The notes beneath the pieces are model-generated. The model searched no databases and had not been told where the DNA came from. It worked only from the letters and a program-made list of their open reading frames with translations. The translations under genes and the position numbers were made by a program. Shown here one piece after another: positions 6,237 through 14,810 of a DNA stretch of 19,014 nt (positions are counted from its first letter, which is position 1; each line of letters starts with the position of its first letter). Where the stretch lies: contig CAAGHX010000112.1 in assembly GCA_900769745.1 (NCBI GenBank), positions 1 through 19,014 of the forward strand, written 5' to 3'. The DNA comes from an uncultured Alistipes sp. Lineage in GTDB: Bacteria > Bacteroidota > Bacteroidia > Bacteroidales > Rikenellaceae.

Positions 6237-7376
6237 CTATTCGGCCGGTGCGGGCGCAGGTTCTGGCTCGGGAATATGCTCGAGGGTAAGATCTTGCAGC
6301 TGCTCGTCGGCTATGGGTTTACCCAAGATGCCTTCGTAAACCGCCCTGCGGAGAACATTCTCGTCATTATCGCCGCTATACTCCCAATACATCGCGCCCT
6401 TCATACCTCTCTGCTGCACATAACGGCACTTAGCCGCAAGTGAGCGGGCATTCTCGAAGCCAAAGACCAGGCGGCCATCCATATCGACCAGATAAGGGGC
6501 TTGCGCCTGCTCATCCCAACGCTCCTCGTATTTTACCGACTGGCGAGGGATGCGATTGTAGTTCATAGAGTTTGGGAATCCACTCTTGCCGCCACCACGA
6601 CCATAGAAGGCCATGCCGAGTACCAGCTTCGACATCGGCACACCCGCCTTGAGGTGGGCATTTACAGTGTCATCGGCCGACATATTGGTAATCTGCGAGT
6701 TATAGAGAGCCGAGTGGTGCTTGGGTGCGCCACCCATATCATAGGCCATAATATTTACAAAGTCGATATATTCGAGAATAGCAGGGAAATCGACAAACTT
6801 AGCGCTTCCCACCGATGCCAGTGTAAGCAGAGCCTTGCGCCCCAACACCTTGCGCAAGTCACGCATCAGCAGAGTGAAGTTGTCGGTATCGTCGGGCGAA
6901 GCCGAGATGCCAGCGGCACGACTTGTGGGGTACTCCCAATCGATATCAATTCCGTCGAGGTTGAACTCCTTCATCACACGCTTGCAATCCTTGGCGAAGC
7001 TGCGGCGCAGACGCTTGTCGGCGGCCATCTCGCTGAAGTTGCCACTGCCCCAGCCGCCCACCGAGAGCATAACCTTCAGATGGGGGTTATCCTTCTTCAG
7101 CGCAGTGATTGAGCGTAGGCGCCTCTCGTTGTCGATACGCACGCCATCGAAACTCTTGGTAACGTGGCCAAAGGCGTAGTTTATGTGGGTCATATACTGC
7201 GCATCGGGCATCACCCTACTCCACGAAGTCACATAGGCCACAATGACCTTTTCGTTCGCATCTTTCGCTGCTCGCTTGGCACAATAGGCCGAGCTTTGAC
7301 CACTCAAAGCTCCGCAAAAAAACATCATTGCCAACAATACGGCTCTCATCGCACACTTTCTTACCTCTACACACAT
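6237..7376 (-). CDS. Secreted GH18 chitinase-type glycosidase
   Basis: A 379-residue TIM-barrel enzyme of glycoside hydrolase family 18, expected to cut beta-1,4 bonds of chitin or N-acetylglucosamine oligomers by substrate assistance. Visible motifs, in order: VAYVTSW at strand 1, SVGGWG (105-110), the catalytic DGIDIDWE (141-148, proton donor Glu148), MAYDM (210-214) and the late barrel Trp in YWEYSGD (330-336). The N-terminus has a hydrophobic signal segment (about 11-26). The start could equally be Met10, at 7349, which gives a more ordinary signal peptide. The C-terminus ends in a short Glu-Pro-Ala-rich tail (369-379). It is transcribed toward the regulator gene but is separated from it by 118 bp holding that gene's promoter. 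The GH20 gene upstream could finish its products. Confidence 0.9.
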   Translation of the reverse strand: MCVEVRKCAMRAVLLAMMFFCGALSGQSSAYCAKRAAKDANEKVIVAYVTSWSRVMPDAQYMTHINYAFGHVTKSFDGVRIDNERRLRSITALKKDNPHLKVMLSVGGWGSGNFSEMAADKRLRRSFAKDCKRVMKEFNLDGIDIDWEYPTSRAAGISASPDDTDNFTLLMRDLRKVLGRKALLTLASVGSAKFVDFPAILEYIDFVNIMAYDMGGAPKHHSALYNSQITNMSADDTVNAHLKAGVPMSKLVLGMAFYGRGGGKSGFPNSMNYNRIPRQSVKYEERWDEQAQAPYLVDMDGRLVFGFENARSLAAKCRYVQQRGMKGAMYWEYSGDNDENVLRRAVYEGILGKPIADEQLQDLTLEHIPEPEPAPAPAE

Positions 7377-7424
7377 AAGCCAATAGTTTTTAATGTTCTA
7401 CCTCGCAACGGGATAATATATCAT

Positions 7425-7432
7425 CAAAGATA
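7425..7432 (-). promoter_or_regulatory. -7 promoter box for the chitinase gene
   Basis: TATCTTTG on the minus strand, an exact TAnnTTTG match. Transcription would start near 7417, about 40 nt before the first possible start codon and about 70 nt before the alternative at 7349. Confidence 0.6.
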
Positions 7433-7472
7433 ACAAAAATTTGCAAAACATTGGTTAGCAGGCTCAAAAAAA

Positions 7473-7501
7473 GAGGCCGCCGACACAATGTCGGCAGCCT
7501 C
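7473..7501 (-). terminator. Rho-independent terminator after the M16 peptidase gene
   Basis: GAGGCCGCCGACA (7473-7485), loop CAA, TGTCGGCAGCCTC (7489-7501): 13-bp arms with one C-A mismatch. On the minus strand a run of T (the A run just before 7473) follows directly. It ends the membrane protein-GH20-M16 transcript before the chitinase promoter. Confidence 0.8.
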
Positions 7502-7533
7502 CTCTATCCTATTCTTTTCAATAAGTTGTATAG

Positions 7534-7630
7534 CAAGAGCTATTTTGAAGCTGGTCGAAGACCGAGAAACCGCAGCATACTCAGCGTATGTGAGGATTTC
7601 GAGGTCGAGCCAGATGCCAAAATAGCCTTG
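7534..7630. repeat. Long imperfect palindrome in the M16 3' untranslated region
   Basis: The outer arms CAAGAGCTATTTTG (7534-7547) and CCAAAATAGCCTTG (7617-7630) pair with one bulge. Inward pairs follow: CTGG/CCAG, TCGA/TCGA, GACC/GGTC, and a terminal hairpin CATAC-TCAGC-GTATG (7576-7590). The element sits 9 bp beyond the M16 stop codon and before the terminator. It resembles a dispersed MITE/REP-type repeat or a structured RNA. I recall similar sequence in other Bacteroidales intergenic regions but cannot confirm it here. Confidence 0.55.
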
Positions 7631-7639
7631 TTAGACGAC

Positions 7640-10465
7640 TTATTTCTCGGGACGCATAACAATCTTAATCATATTCTTATCCTCAAGCATACGAGCAGCC
7701 ATAGCCTTCACATCGTCGGCTGTAACGGCTGTAATCATAGGCTCGTAATCCTTGGTGTAGTCGAGCTTGTAGTCGTAATAACGAGTAAGCACTGTCCACC
7801 ACCAGTCGTTCATCTCCAACGACTTCTTGTAGTCCTTCAACAAGAACTCGCGGCTCTTCTCCATATCCTCGGCCAATGGGCCCTCGGTTGCAATCTTCTT
7901 AACCTCGGCAACGATGATGTCGGCCAGCTCGTCGGCCATCTGCTCGTTGGTGTCGAACTGCATCTGTACGAGGTACTCCTCCTTAGGCTCGGTGTAGATA
8001 CCACCGCTCACGCTCACGCCATAAGTACCACCCTTCTCCTCGCGGATTGACTGAGTGTAGCGGTTGCGGAGAGCCTGTGTGAGGTATGTCATAGTCATAC
8101 GATCCTTGATACCAGCCTTTGTGTCGCCCAAGAATCCGAAGAATACCGATACCTTAGGCTGCTCCATCTTGGCTGTGAACTCCTTGTCAATACCACCTCT
8201 TACAAGGCGTACATTATCATCGACCATCTTAGCCTTTGACTTGGCAGTTGGGAGTGAACCGATATACTTCTCAACGAGTGGTTTGAGCTGCTCGGCGCTC
8301 ATATTACCCACGAATGTGAAGCGGAAGTCGGCAGCGTTAGAGTACAAGCGCTTGTGGATAGCTGGCATCTGCTCCAACTTAACCTTCTCCAAAAGCTCAG
8401 GAGTGAGCTGCTGACGGCGGAAGTTATCGCCATACATTGTAGCGGTTCTGTTGATTGAGAAGATATTGTCGGGGCTAGTCATCTGGTTAGCCAAAATTGA
8501 GTGGTAGCGCTTCATGAATGTGTCGTAGCCATCCTTGTCGAAACGAGGAGCTGTGAACTGCAAGTACAAGAGCTGCATCATAGTCTCAACATCCTTCAAA
8601 GTAGAAGCACCTGAAACTGAGTGCTTGTAGTTGCTTACGCTCACTGCAGCAGCAGCCTGCTTGCCTGAGAGCTGCTTGAGAAGGTCGGTAGTCGAGAACT
8701 TCGAGATACCCGACATATTCATCACAACAGACATCATCTGAGCCGAGTAGTACTCCTCGTCGCTCATCAATGCCAAACCACCCCACGATGTAGCTGTTAC
8801 GGCGATATTGTCGGCCTCGTAAGGAGTCTGCTTAACCACAACCTTGATACCGTTCTTCAAAGTCCACTCGGTTGTGCCGAGAGCCTCGTTTACATTCTCC
8901 TTCTTAACTGGCGAGCCCTTCAATACGCTCTCGTCAGAGATCAATGGCTCCTTCTTCACGTTATCCTCGAAAGGCTTAACATCGGCAGCAACAGCAGCCT
9001 TCAAAGCGCCAACAAGCTCAGCCTCGGTTGGGACAGCAACGCCATCCTTCTTAGGTGAGTTCACCACGATAACGCAGTTCTTCAATGGGTCGTATGCCTG
9101 CTTGATAGCCTGATTAACGGCTGCCAAAGGAATCATCTCGACAATCTGCTTATCCAGCTTATACTCAGTCTCGGCATCGGGGATAGCAGTACCCTCGCGG
9201 AAGTTGCTGATACACATCTCGGCATAGTAGTCGTGCTCACGGTCACCACGGCTATTGTAGTGGCTCTCGATGCGTGACAACATCACCTGCTTAGCACGCT
9301 CAAACTCACCCTCGGTGAAGCCATAGCGACGCATACGCTCCATCTCGGTCAAGAGAGCTTTGTAACCCTCCAAAAGCTTGCCATCCTGAGTCATCACCTG
9401 ACCAAACGAAGTCTCCAATGTTGGGCAGATACCCATATTACCACCGATAGAGACACCTGCATTGAGGAATGGAGCATCGGGCTTACGAGAGATATCGTTC
9501 AAACGCTCGCGAATCATTACAGAAGCGAAGCCCTTGATATAATCGGCAATCTCGGCCGCAACCAAACCACGATACTGCTTTGGCATAGCCTGCGACTTAT
9601 AGAAAATCATAAGGTTGCTCTGCTGCATCTCGGGGTCGGCATTGATGCTAACGATAGGCTCATCGTTCTGAGGGATAGCGATAACCTCCTTCTGTGCCGC
9701 ATTGGCTGGGGCTGCAGGGATATCGGCCATCATGCTCTTAATCTTCTGCTCGACCTTATCTACGTCGATATCACCCACCACAACTACAGTCTGGTAGTCG
9801 GGACGATACCACTTGTGGTAGAACTCGCGCAAGTCGTCGTAAGTAAACGACTTCAAGCCATCCAAATAACCGATAAGGTTACGCTCAGCATAGATTGTAC
9901 CCTTACCTACCGCCTGGAGCATCTTCACAGATGAACGCCAAGAGGCGTTGTCACGACCACGCAACTCCTCAGAGATAACGCCACGCTCGGCATCAATCTC
10001 CTCAGGCATAAGCGAGATGAAGTGTGACCAGTCGTGGAGAATCAACAATGTTGAATCCACAACGCTCTCACGTGCTACTGGCACATCGGTCATATAGTAC
10101 TGAGTCAAGTCCCACGAAGTGAAGGCATTGAGGTTGGCGCCAAACTTAACGCCAATCTTCTCCAAATACTCGATGAGGGTCTTCTTTGGGTAGTTCTTAG
10201 TACCGTTGAATGCCATATGCTCGAGGAAGTGAGCCAAACCCTGCTGGTTGTCGCCCTCCTGCACAGCACCCACATCGTGAACGATGTAGAAGTTGGCCAT
10301 ACCCTTTGGCTTCTCGTTATGACGGATGTAGTAGGTCAATCCGTTTGGCAACACGCCCTGACGAATCTCCTTATCAGCTGGAATAGGCTGCTGAGGATTT
10401 ATCTGGGCCTGAGCCATAGTTGCGCCCATTACCAGGGCGACAACTGCAAATAAAATTCTTCTCAT
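7640..10465 (-). CDS. Secreted M16 (pitrilysin/PqqL-like) zinc metallopeptidase
   Basis: A 941-residue exported protein with a signal peptide (residues 1-20, ending AQA). It has the two-lobed M16 layout: a catalytic N-terminal half and an inactive C-terminal half. The inverted zinc motif HFLEH is at 79-83 (ligands His79 and His83, base Glu82). The third ligand is Glu160 in AERGVISEE, 77 residues after His83 as in pitrilysin. The C-terminal half carries the conserved GGTYGV stretch that helps bind the substrate. Such enzymes degrade peptides and small proteins inside a closed chamber, here in the periplasm or outer membrane space. It starts 23 bp after the GH20 stop codon, so it is probably co-transcribed. 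The reason for coupling a peptidase to a hexosaminidase is not evident; glycopeptide breakdown is one guess. Confidence 0.93.
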   Translation of the reverse strand: MRRILFAVVALVMGATMAQAQINPQQPIPADKEIRQGVLPNGLTYYIRHNEKPKGMANFYIVHDVGAVQEGDNQQGLAHFLEHMAFNGTKNYPKKTLIEYLEKIGVKFGANLNAFTSWDLTQYYMTDVPVARESVVDSTLLILHDWSHFISLMPEEIDAERGVISEELRGRDNASWRSSVKMLQAVGKGTIYAERNLIGYLDGLKSFTYDDLREFYHKWYRPDYQTVVVVGDIDVDKVEQKIKSMMADIPAAPANAAQKEVIAIPQNDEPIVSINADPEMQQSNLMIFYKSQAMPKQYRGLVAAEIADYIKGFASVMIRERLNDISRKPDAPFLNAGVSIGGNMGICPTLETSFGQVMTQDGKLLEGYKALLTEMERMRRYGFTEGEFERAKQVMLSRIESHYNSRGDREHDYYAEMCISNFREGTAIPDAETEYKLDKQIVEMIPLAAVNQAIKQAYDPLKNCVIVVNSPKKDGVAVPTEAELVGALKAAVAADVKPFEDNVKKEPLISDESVLKGSPVKKENVNEALGTTEWTLKNGIKVVVKQTPYEADNIAVTATSWGGLALMSDEEYYSAQMMSVVMNMSGISKFSTTDLLKQLSGKQAAAAVSVSNYKHSVSGASTLKDVETMMQLLYLQFTAPRFDKDGYDTFMKRYHSILANQMTSPDNIFSINRTATMYGDNFRRQQLTPELLEKVKLEQMPAIHKRLYSNAADFRFTFVGNMSAEQLKPLVEKYIGSLPTAKSKAKMVDDNVRLVRGGIDKEFTAKMEQPKVSVFFGFLGDTKAGIKDRMTMTYLTQALRNRYTQSIREEKGGTYGVSVSGGIYTEPKEEYLVQMQFDTNEQMADELADIIVAEVKKIATEGPLAEDMEKSREFLLKDYKKSLEMNDWWWTVLTRYYDYKLDYTKDYEPMITAVTADDVKAMAARMLEDKNMIKIVMRPEK

Positions 10466-10488
10466 AATTTCTATCTGTTTATTTAATT

Positions 10489-12507
10489 CTATTTCTCTTT
10501 CAAATAGTTATAAACCTTGAAGTTACTGATGCGGCTCTTGAAGTCGCCAGCCTTGCGCAATGGGAACACCAATGTGCGCTGGTAGTGCATCTTAGCTGAT
10601 GGGGTGTACATCACAGGCTTCCACGCATTCTCGTCGATAGACTGGAAGTTAACCAACTCGTTAGGCTTCATAGCATAGATTGTGAGTGGGCCCAACTCCT
10701 GGCGCATACGGCCATCGACATAGAGGCGAGTGAATTTGTTGTTACCCTGAATCTTAATCTCAACCTTGCCATTCTGAGGAACGCGGTAGTTGAACTTATT
10801 GAGGTAGCCATCGCGGGCAAATCCCAACTGGCCGCTCTCGGGGTCTGAGAGGTAGAATACCGCATTGGCTGAACGGAACAACTCGGTACCCTTCTGCTCG
10901 GCTGCGCCCTCCAATGTGAAGGTGATGGTGTAGTCGTAGCCAATCTCCTCATATGGAAGCTCGGCGCCGGCCTTCACCTCGCCCACAGCATACACCTCGC
11001 GCTGCTCCTGGCCAAAGAGTGCCAACTCATTCACGCCTGGGGCCTCGCTAAGCTCTCGGCGCTTCTTGTCGAACTCGGCGTATGGCAACTCTCGGAGCTT
11101 ACCACTCCAGCACTTAACAGCCAAAGTCTGCATAGCGGGGAATACTCGGTGGTGAACATCCTTAACCGAGATACCGTTGCCGGCGTGGTCGTTCCACACA
11201 GCAAACATACCACCCAAGATAGCTGGGTCCTGCTCGTCGAAGCGCTGGTTGCCGATGATGGCAGGAGTCCAGTGGTCGTAGAGGTAGTGGCAATTCAGGT
11301 AGTCGTAGTAGTAACCTGCGGCAGGCACGATATAGAGGAATCCATCGGGGATGCTGACAAGCTGGTAGCCCTGCTCCTTCATATCGCGAGGATTGGCATA
11401 GCCGTTGTACCAGCAGTTCATAATAACATTCTCCGACTTAACAGGTGTGTCGCCCTTGGCGTGTGTCAAAGCGCCCCAGCACATAGCCTGCTTGCCGAAG
11501 CCCTCGACAAAGCGGATGTAGTGGTCGGTGAACTCACGGAACTTCTCGACAACCTCCTTCTTGGCGTTAGAGTACTCATCGGTACCGATGTGAATTCGCT
11601 TGCCACGGAACACTGGGTTCTCGCCCTCCAAATACTCGCGGAAGAGGCCATCTACAAACTCATAGGTTTTAGGGTTGAACAAATCAAGGTGGTCCATACC
11701 ATACTCCTTTGAGCCGATTTCGGGCTTATAGTGAGTGAATGCCAACGAGTGAGCAGGAACGTCGATTTCAGGAATTACCTCCACATAGTTCTGCTCGGCA
11801 AAAATCTGCATATCGATAAACTCCTGCTTGGTGTAGCTGCCATCCTTAGCTGCAAGGCCTGGATAGGTGGTGCTCTCCAAACGGAACGCAGACTGAGTCT
11901 TGGCCCAGTCGTTATCGAAGTACTGGCGGAAGCCGTTGTCGTTAAGGTGCACCTGCAAGGCGTTCATCTTGTAGTAAGCCATAATCTTTATGAGCTTGTG
12001 CAGGTAGTCCATTGGGAAGAACTTACGGCCACAGTCAATCACAAAGCCACGCATCTCATACTGTGGGATGTCGATAGCCTTACCCTTAGGCATTGAGCCG
12101 TTGTCGCTCTGCTCGCCCAACTGCAACAGAGTCTGTGTAGCCCAAAAAGCACCCTGCAAGGTGTTAGCTGTAACCACAGCCTGCTCGCCCACGTTGAGCT
12201 CGTAGCCCTCCTTACCGAGCGAAGTGGCCTTCTTGTCGAGCTGCAAGACGATATCGCCAGCCTTGCCGCTGCCCTTCACAACTGTAAGGTCACGACCTGT
12301 GAGCAACTTATAATCGGCAACGAACGCTCCAGCTATACGCTGCAACTCCTTATCTGAACCCTTAACGGCAACTCGGCCCGATGGCACGAAATCGCCCTCG
12401 GCACCTGTCCACGATGTGATTTCAGGCACAACGAATGGCTTGGGGTTGTTCTGTGCGCTAACTGTTACACACAACAACATTGCAATTACTATCAGAAATC
12501 TCTTCAT
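10489..12507 (-). CDS. Secreted GH20 beta-N-acetylhexosaminidase
   Basis: A 672-residue exported enzyme with a signal peptide (1-18, ending VSA). The N-terminal GH20b-like domain (about 22-148) is followed by the GH20 barrel from YEMRGFVIDCGRKFFP (150-165). Motifs are HLNDNGFRQ (187-195), EIDVPAHS (247-254) and the catalytic pair Asp310-Glu311 in HIGTDEYS, needed for substrate-assisted removal of terminal GlcNAc or GalNAc. WNDHAGNG and later segments complete the barrel. Residues from about 530 to the end form a beta-rich domain reminiscent of a LamG-like jelly roll, perhaps for carbohydrate binding. It is the middle gene of an apparent operon: 13 bp after the small membrane protein gene and 23 bp before the M16 gene. 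Confidence 0.93.
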   Translation of the reverse strand: MKRFLIVIAMLLCVTVSAQNNPKPFVVPEITSWTGAEGDFVPSGRVAVKGSDKELQRIAGAFVADYKLLTGRDLTVVKGSGKAGDIVLQLDKKATSLGKEGYELNVGEQAVVTANTLQGAFWATQTLLQLGEQSDNGSMPKGKAIDIPQYEMRGFVIDCGRKFFPMDYLHKLIKIMAYYKMNALQVHLNDNGFRQYFDNDWAKTQSAFRLESTTYPGLAAKDGSYTKQEFIDMQIFAEQNYVEVIPEIDVPAHSLAFTHYKPEIGSKEYGMDHLDLFNPKTYEFVDGLFREYLEGENPVFRGKRIHIGTDEYSNAKKEVVEKFREFTDHYIRFVEGFGKQAMCWGALTHAKGDTPVKSENVIMNCWYNGYANPRDMKEQGYQLVSIPDGFLYIVPAAGYYYDYLNCHYLYDHWTPAIIGNQRFDEQDPAILGGMFAVWNDHAGNGISVKDVHHRVFPAMQTLAVKCWSGKLRELPYAEFDKKRRELSEAPGVNELALFGQEQREVYAVGEVKAGAELPYEEIGYDYTITFTLEGAAEQKGTELFRSANAVFYLSDPESGQLGFARDGYLNKFNYRVPQNGKVEIKIQGNNKFTRLYVDGRMRQELGPLTIYAMKPNELVNFQSIDENAWKPVMYTPSAKMHYQRTLVFPLRKAGDFKSRISNFKVYNYLKEK

Positions 12508-12520
12508 ATCTCAAATAATA

Positions 12521-12805
12521 TTAATTTTTCTCCTCCTCTCTATCCTTTTTGTGGAAGCAGGCGCCCACAACAAAACCCAGCAACATACCGAGGCCCATAC
12601 CTGTTGTAATCTTGTCGAATAGCAGTGGTCCGACAACAGCACCAACGGCCAAACCAATCACCATACCGAGCGACATATAGGTTCTGACGACCTTCACTTC
12701 GGTATTCTGCTTGGCCTCCTCCATCAACACTTCATCCTCGCTCTTCTTGGGCTTGTCCTCGCCCTCGAAAGCGCTCTCGTCAATAAATGGATTCTTATGT
12801 TTCAT
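12521..12805 (-). CDS. Small two-helix membrane protein with glycine-zipper motifs
   Basis: A 94-residue protein I do not recognise. The first 40 residues are charged and soluble, with no signal peptide. Two hydrophobic helices (about 44-62 and 68-84) are separated by a short loop FDKITTG and followed by a very charged tail (HKKDREEEKN). Both helices are rich in small residues at four-residue steps (G51, G55 and G59 in the first; several Gly in the second), the pattern of tightly packed or oligomerising helices. By the positive-inside rule the N- and C-termini should both be cytoplasmic. It is the first gene of the GH20-M16 group, 13 bp before GH20, so it is likely co-transcribed. No function is inferred. 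Confidence 0.75.
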   Translation of the reverse strand: MKHKNPFIDESAFEGEDKPKKSEDEVLMEEAKQNTEVKVVRTYMSLGMVIGLAVGAVVGPLLFDKITTGMGLGMLLGFVVGACFHKKDREEEKN

Positions 12806-12844
12806 ACTCTAAATTTTTCAAAAATCTATCAACCGCCATCCATC

Positions 12845-12875
12845 GTCTCGACTCCACACTATTATAGTCGACGAC
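12845..12875 (-). promoter_or_regulatory. Hairpin in the leader of the membrane protein-GH20-M16 operon
   Basis: GTCTCGACT (12845-12853) pairs with AGTCGA-C-GAC (12866-12875) with one bulged C and a 12-nt loop. It would lie in the 5' leader if transcription starts from the -7 box at 12892. Its role is unknown. Confidence 0.3.
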
Positions 12876-12891
12876 AGAAGCTAATCAGCTA

Positions 12892-12899
12892 CAAATTTA
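12892..12899 (-). promoter_or_regulatory. Candidate -7 promoter box for the membrane protein-GH20-M16 operon
   Basis: TAAATTTG on the minus strand fits TAnnTTTG. It is the only such match that I see upstream of 12805 on this strand. The predicted leader is about 80 nt. Confidence 0.4.
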
Positions 12900-13050
12900 T
12901 TCATTTTTTTTTAGCTCACACCATTTTTCGCTCTCTTTCCACAATAAAGATTAGGTATTAACTCTCTGCCTTGTCACGCAAACGCCACATCTCAATCTGC
13001 AAAAAATTGGGCGAGGGATAGCTGTGGCCCACAAAATACACCATCTTCTA

Positions 13051-13083
13051 CGCCCGACAATTTCCTAAATTTTTCTTCGGGCG
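13051..13083. other. Two-tier hairpin in the 413-bp divergent gap
   Basis: The gap 12806-13218 separates divergent transcripts. Besides the two promoters it contains CGCCCGA (13051-13057) pairing with TCGGGCG (13077-13083), and inside that AATTT-CCT-AAATT (13059-13071). No T run follows on either strand. I find no open frame of interest here. The stretch 12900-13050 shows nothing that I can name. Confidence 0.3.
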
Positions 13084-13155
13084 GCAGGCCTCAACCTGCA
13101 CCCCAACGGCACAAATTTAACATCGGCCAAATTAGGTAATTGCCCAAAAATTATT

Positions 13156-13163
13156 TATCTTTG
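13156..13163 (+). promoter_or_regulatory. -7 promoter box for the beta-helix lipoprotein gene
   Basis: TATCTTTG, an exact TAnnTTTG match, 55 bp before the ATG at 13219. Predicted transcription start is near 13170. Confidence 0.6.
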
Positions 13164-13218
13164 TTATGGCTGGGTTCTCTACCGAGAGCCAACGGCCAAA
13201 AAGAAAATATTTAAGCCT

Positions 13219-14721
13219 ATGACACTACGCACCTTTGCCCGCACCCTATCCGCTTTGGCAGCCATTGCGGTAACGGCTCTTGCAGCCCCATCTTGCGGAT
13301 TACAGACAAAAGATTCTGCACAAAAATACATCGCAGCACTCGACGGAAAGGCCGAGAAATTAAAGCGTCAGATACGCAACACCCCATCGGCTATAAACCT
13401 CGATGAGCGTGGCGCGATATACTACATCTCGACCGAGGGCGACGACTCGAATAGCGGCCTCTCGCCCAAGCAGGCTATACGCTCGCTGGAGAAGCTAAAC
13501 ACTCTCGATTTGAAGCCCAACGACTGTGTATTGTTCCGCCGAGGCGACCTGTGGCGTGGTCGTTTGCAGGCCAAGGTGGGTGTATGTTATTCGGCATACG
13601 GCAAGGGAGAAAAACCCCGCATCTATGGCTCGCCATACGATGCTGCAAAGGTGGGCCGTTGGGTGGAGACCGAGGCCAAAAATGTCTATATGTATGATGG
13701 CGAACTCAGCGCCGACATAGGCACTCTTATATTCAACCACGGCGAGGCTAACGCCTTCAAGGTGATGATGATACGACAAGAAGATGGCTCTACGCTGCAT
13801 ATCGAAACACGCGAGCCATTTGCATCGTATCGCGACCTGAAGCGAGACTTGGAGTTTTACCACGACTACAAGGGCGCAAAGCGAGTATATCTCTACTCGG
13901 CCGAGGGCAACCCCGCCGAGCGATTCTCGTCGATTGAGCTCTCACCCCGAGGCAACATCATACAGGCAACGCACAACACCACATTCGACAACCTCTGCAT
14001 CAAGTATGGAGGCTCGCACGGCATAGGCTGCGGCACGACAAACAACCTAACGGTGACAAACTGCGAACTTGGCTGGATTGGAGGCTCAATTCAGGCCGAG
14101 GATATATTCGGTCGCAACCATCCCACACGCTTCGGCAACGCCATCGAAATATATGGTGGATGCGATAATTTCAGGGTCGAAAATTGCTACATCTATCAGG
14201 TTTACGACGCCGCCATCACCCACCAGCATCAGGGCGATACGGAGCATCCGCTTACAATGAGCAACATACTATATGCCAACAACTTAATCGAGGATTGCGT
14301 ATATTCGATAGAGTACTTTTTGGGACGTGACAGCAACCCTATTCAGACACACCTGATGGAGAACATTCTCATCAAGGGCAACATCATGCGTCGCGCTGGT
14401 TACGGCTGGGGCAAGCAGCGCCCCGACAAGGAGTGCCCCGCACACATCAAGTCGTGGGACCACCATACCAACAACGCCCGAAATTTCCTTATCGAAGGCA
14501 ACATCTTCGACCGCTGCACCCACAACTTGCTGAACATCGCAGCCCGACACAAAGAGTCAATACCCACAATGCAGGGCAACACCTACATCCAGCACCGTGG
14601 TGCGATGGCTGGCTCGCTGGGCCACAAGTCGACAAAGTACACATTCGACGAGAAGACGCCGAGCATGCTGAGCGAATTGTTTGGCGAAAATGCCGCCACA
14701 ATAATCTTTGTCGAGGAGTAG
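13219..14721 (+). CDS. Right-handed beta-helix lipoprotein, putative polysaccharide-active
   Basis: A 500-residue protein with a signal peptide and a lipobox-like APSC, the lipidated Cys being residue 26. The residues after it (GLQTKD) lack the acidic surface-export signal typical of Bacteroidota surface lipoproteins, so a periplasmic location is plausible. After a short helical stretch, YYISTEGDDSNSGLSPKQAI (68-87) is the usual opening of secreted parallel beta-helix proteins. From about 250 on there are repeated Asn-rich coils (NLTVTNCELG, NFRVENCYIY, NILYANNLIE, NILIKGNIMR, NFLIEGNIFD) spaced about 25-45 residues apart, typical PbH1 rungs. Such proteins include pectate-lyase-like and other polysaccharide lyases or hydrolases; I cannot assign a catalytic residue, so activity is unproven. 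Single gene with its own promoter and terminator. Confidence 0.8.
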   Translation: MTLRTFARTLSALAAIAVTALAAPSCGLQTKDSAQKYIAALDGKAEKLKRQIRNTPSAINLDERGAIYYISTEGDDSNSGLSPKQAIRSLEKLNTLDLKPNDCVLFRRGDLWRGRLQAKVGVCYSAYGKGEKPRIYGSPYDAAKVGRWVETEAKNVYMYDGELSADIGTLIFNHGEANAFKVMMIRQEDGSTLHIETREPFASYRDLKRDLEFYHDYKGAKRVYLYSAEGNPAERFSSIELSPRGNIIQATHNTTFDNLCIKYGGSHGIGCGTTNNLTVTNCELGWIGGSIQAEDIFGRNHPTRFGNAIEIYGGCDNFRVENCYIYQVYDAAITHQHQGDTEHPLTMSNILYANNLIEDCVYSIEYFLGRDSNPIQTHLMENILIKGNIMRRAGYGWGKQRPDKECPAHIKSWDHHTNNARNFLIEGNIFDRCTHNLLNIAARHKESIPTMQGNTYIQHRGAMAGSLGHKSTKYTFDEKTPSMLSELFGENAATIIFVEE

Positions 14722-14726
14722 AAACG

Positions 14727-14745
14727 CCTCTAAAAGAGGATTTTT
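14727..14745 (+). terminator. Rho-independent terminator of the beta-helix gene
   Basis: CCTCT (14727-14731), loop AAA, AGAGG (14735-14739), then ATTTTT. It lies 5 bp after the stop codon. The stem is short but in the right place and order. Confidence 0.6.
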
Positions 14746-14789
14746 GGACAACTATTCCACTGCTTTGAAAAATTAAATCTCAAACGAGG

Positions 14790-14807
14790 ATATTTTAATT
14801 AAAATAT
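14790..14807. promoter_or_regulatory. 18-bp perfect palindrome at the gdhA promoter
   Basis: ATATTTTAATTAAAATAT is its own reverse complement and ends 3 bp before the -7 box. It fills the -33 region, where a bound protein would block or help polymerase. The all-AT composition raises the odds of chance. Confidence 0.4.
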
Positions 14808-14810
14808 ACC

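Noticed and set aside
4083..7376. Reading the chitinase, regulator and kinase as one operon
   Set aside because: A 118-bp gap with an exact -7 box and an operator-like block separates the chitinase from the regulator gene, so independent transcription is more likely.
7451..8050. Plus-strand 199-residue open frame
   Set aside because: It runs through the terminator and the palindrome and then antisense through the M16 gene. Its composition is that of a shadow frame.
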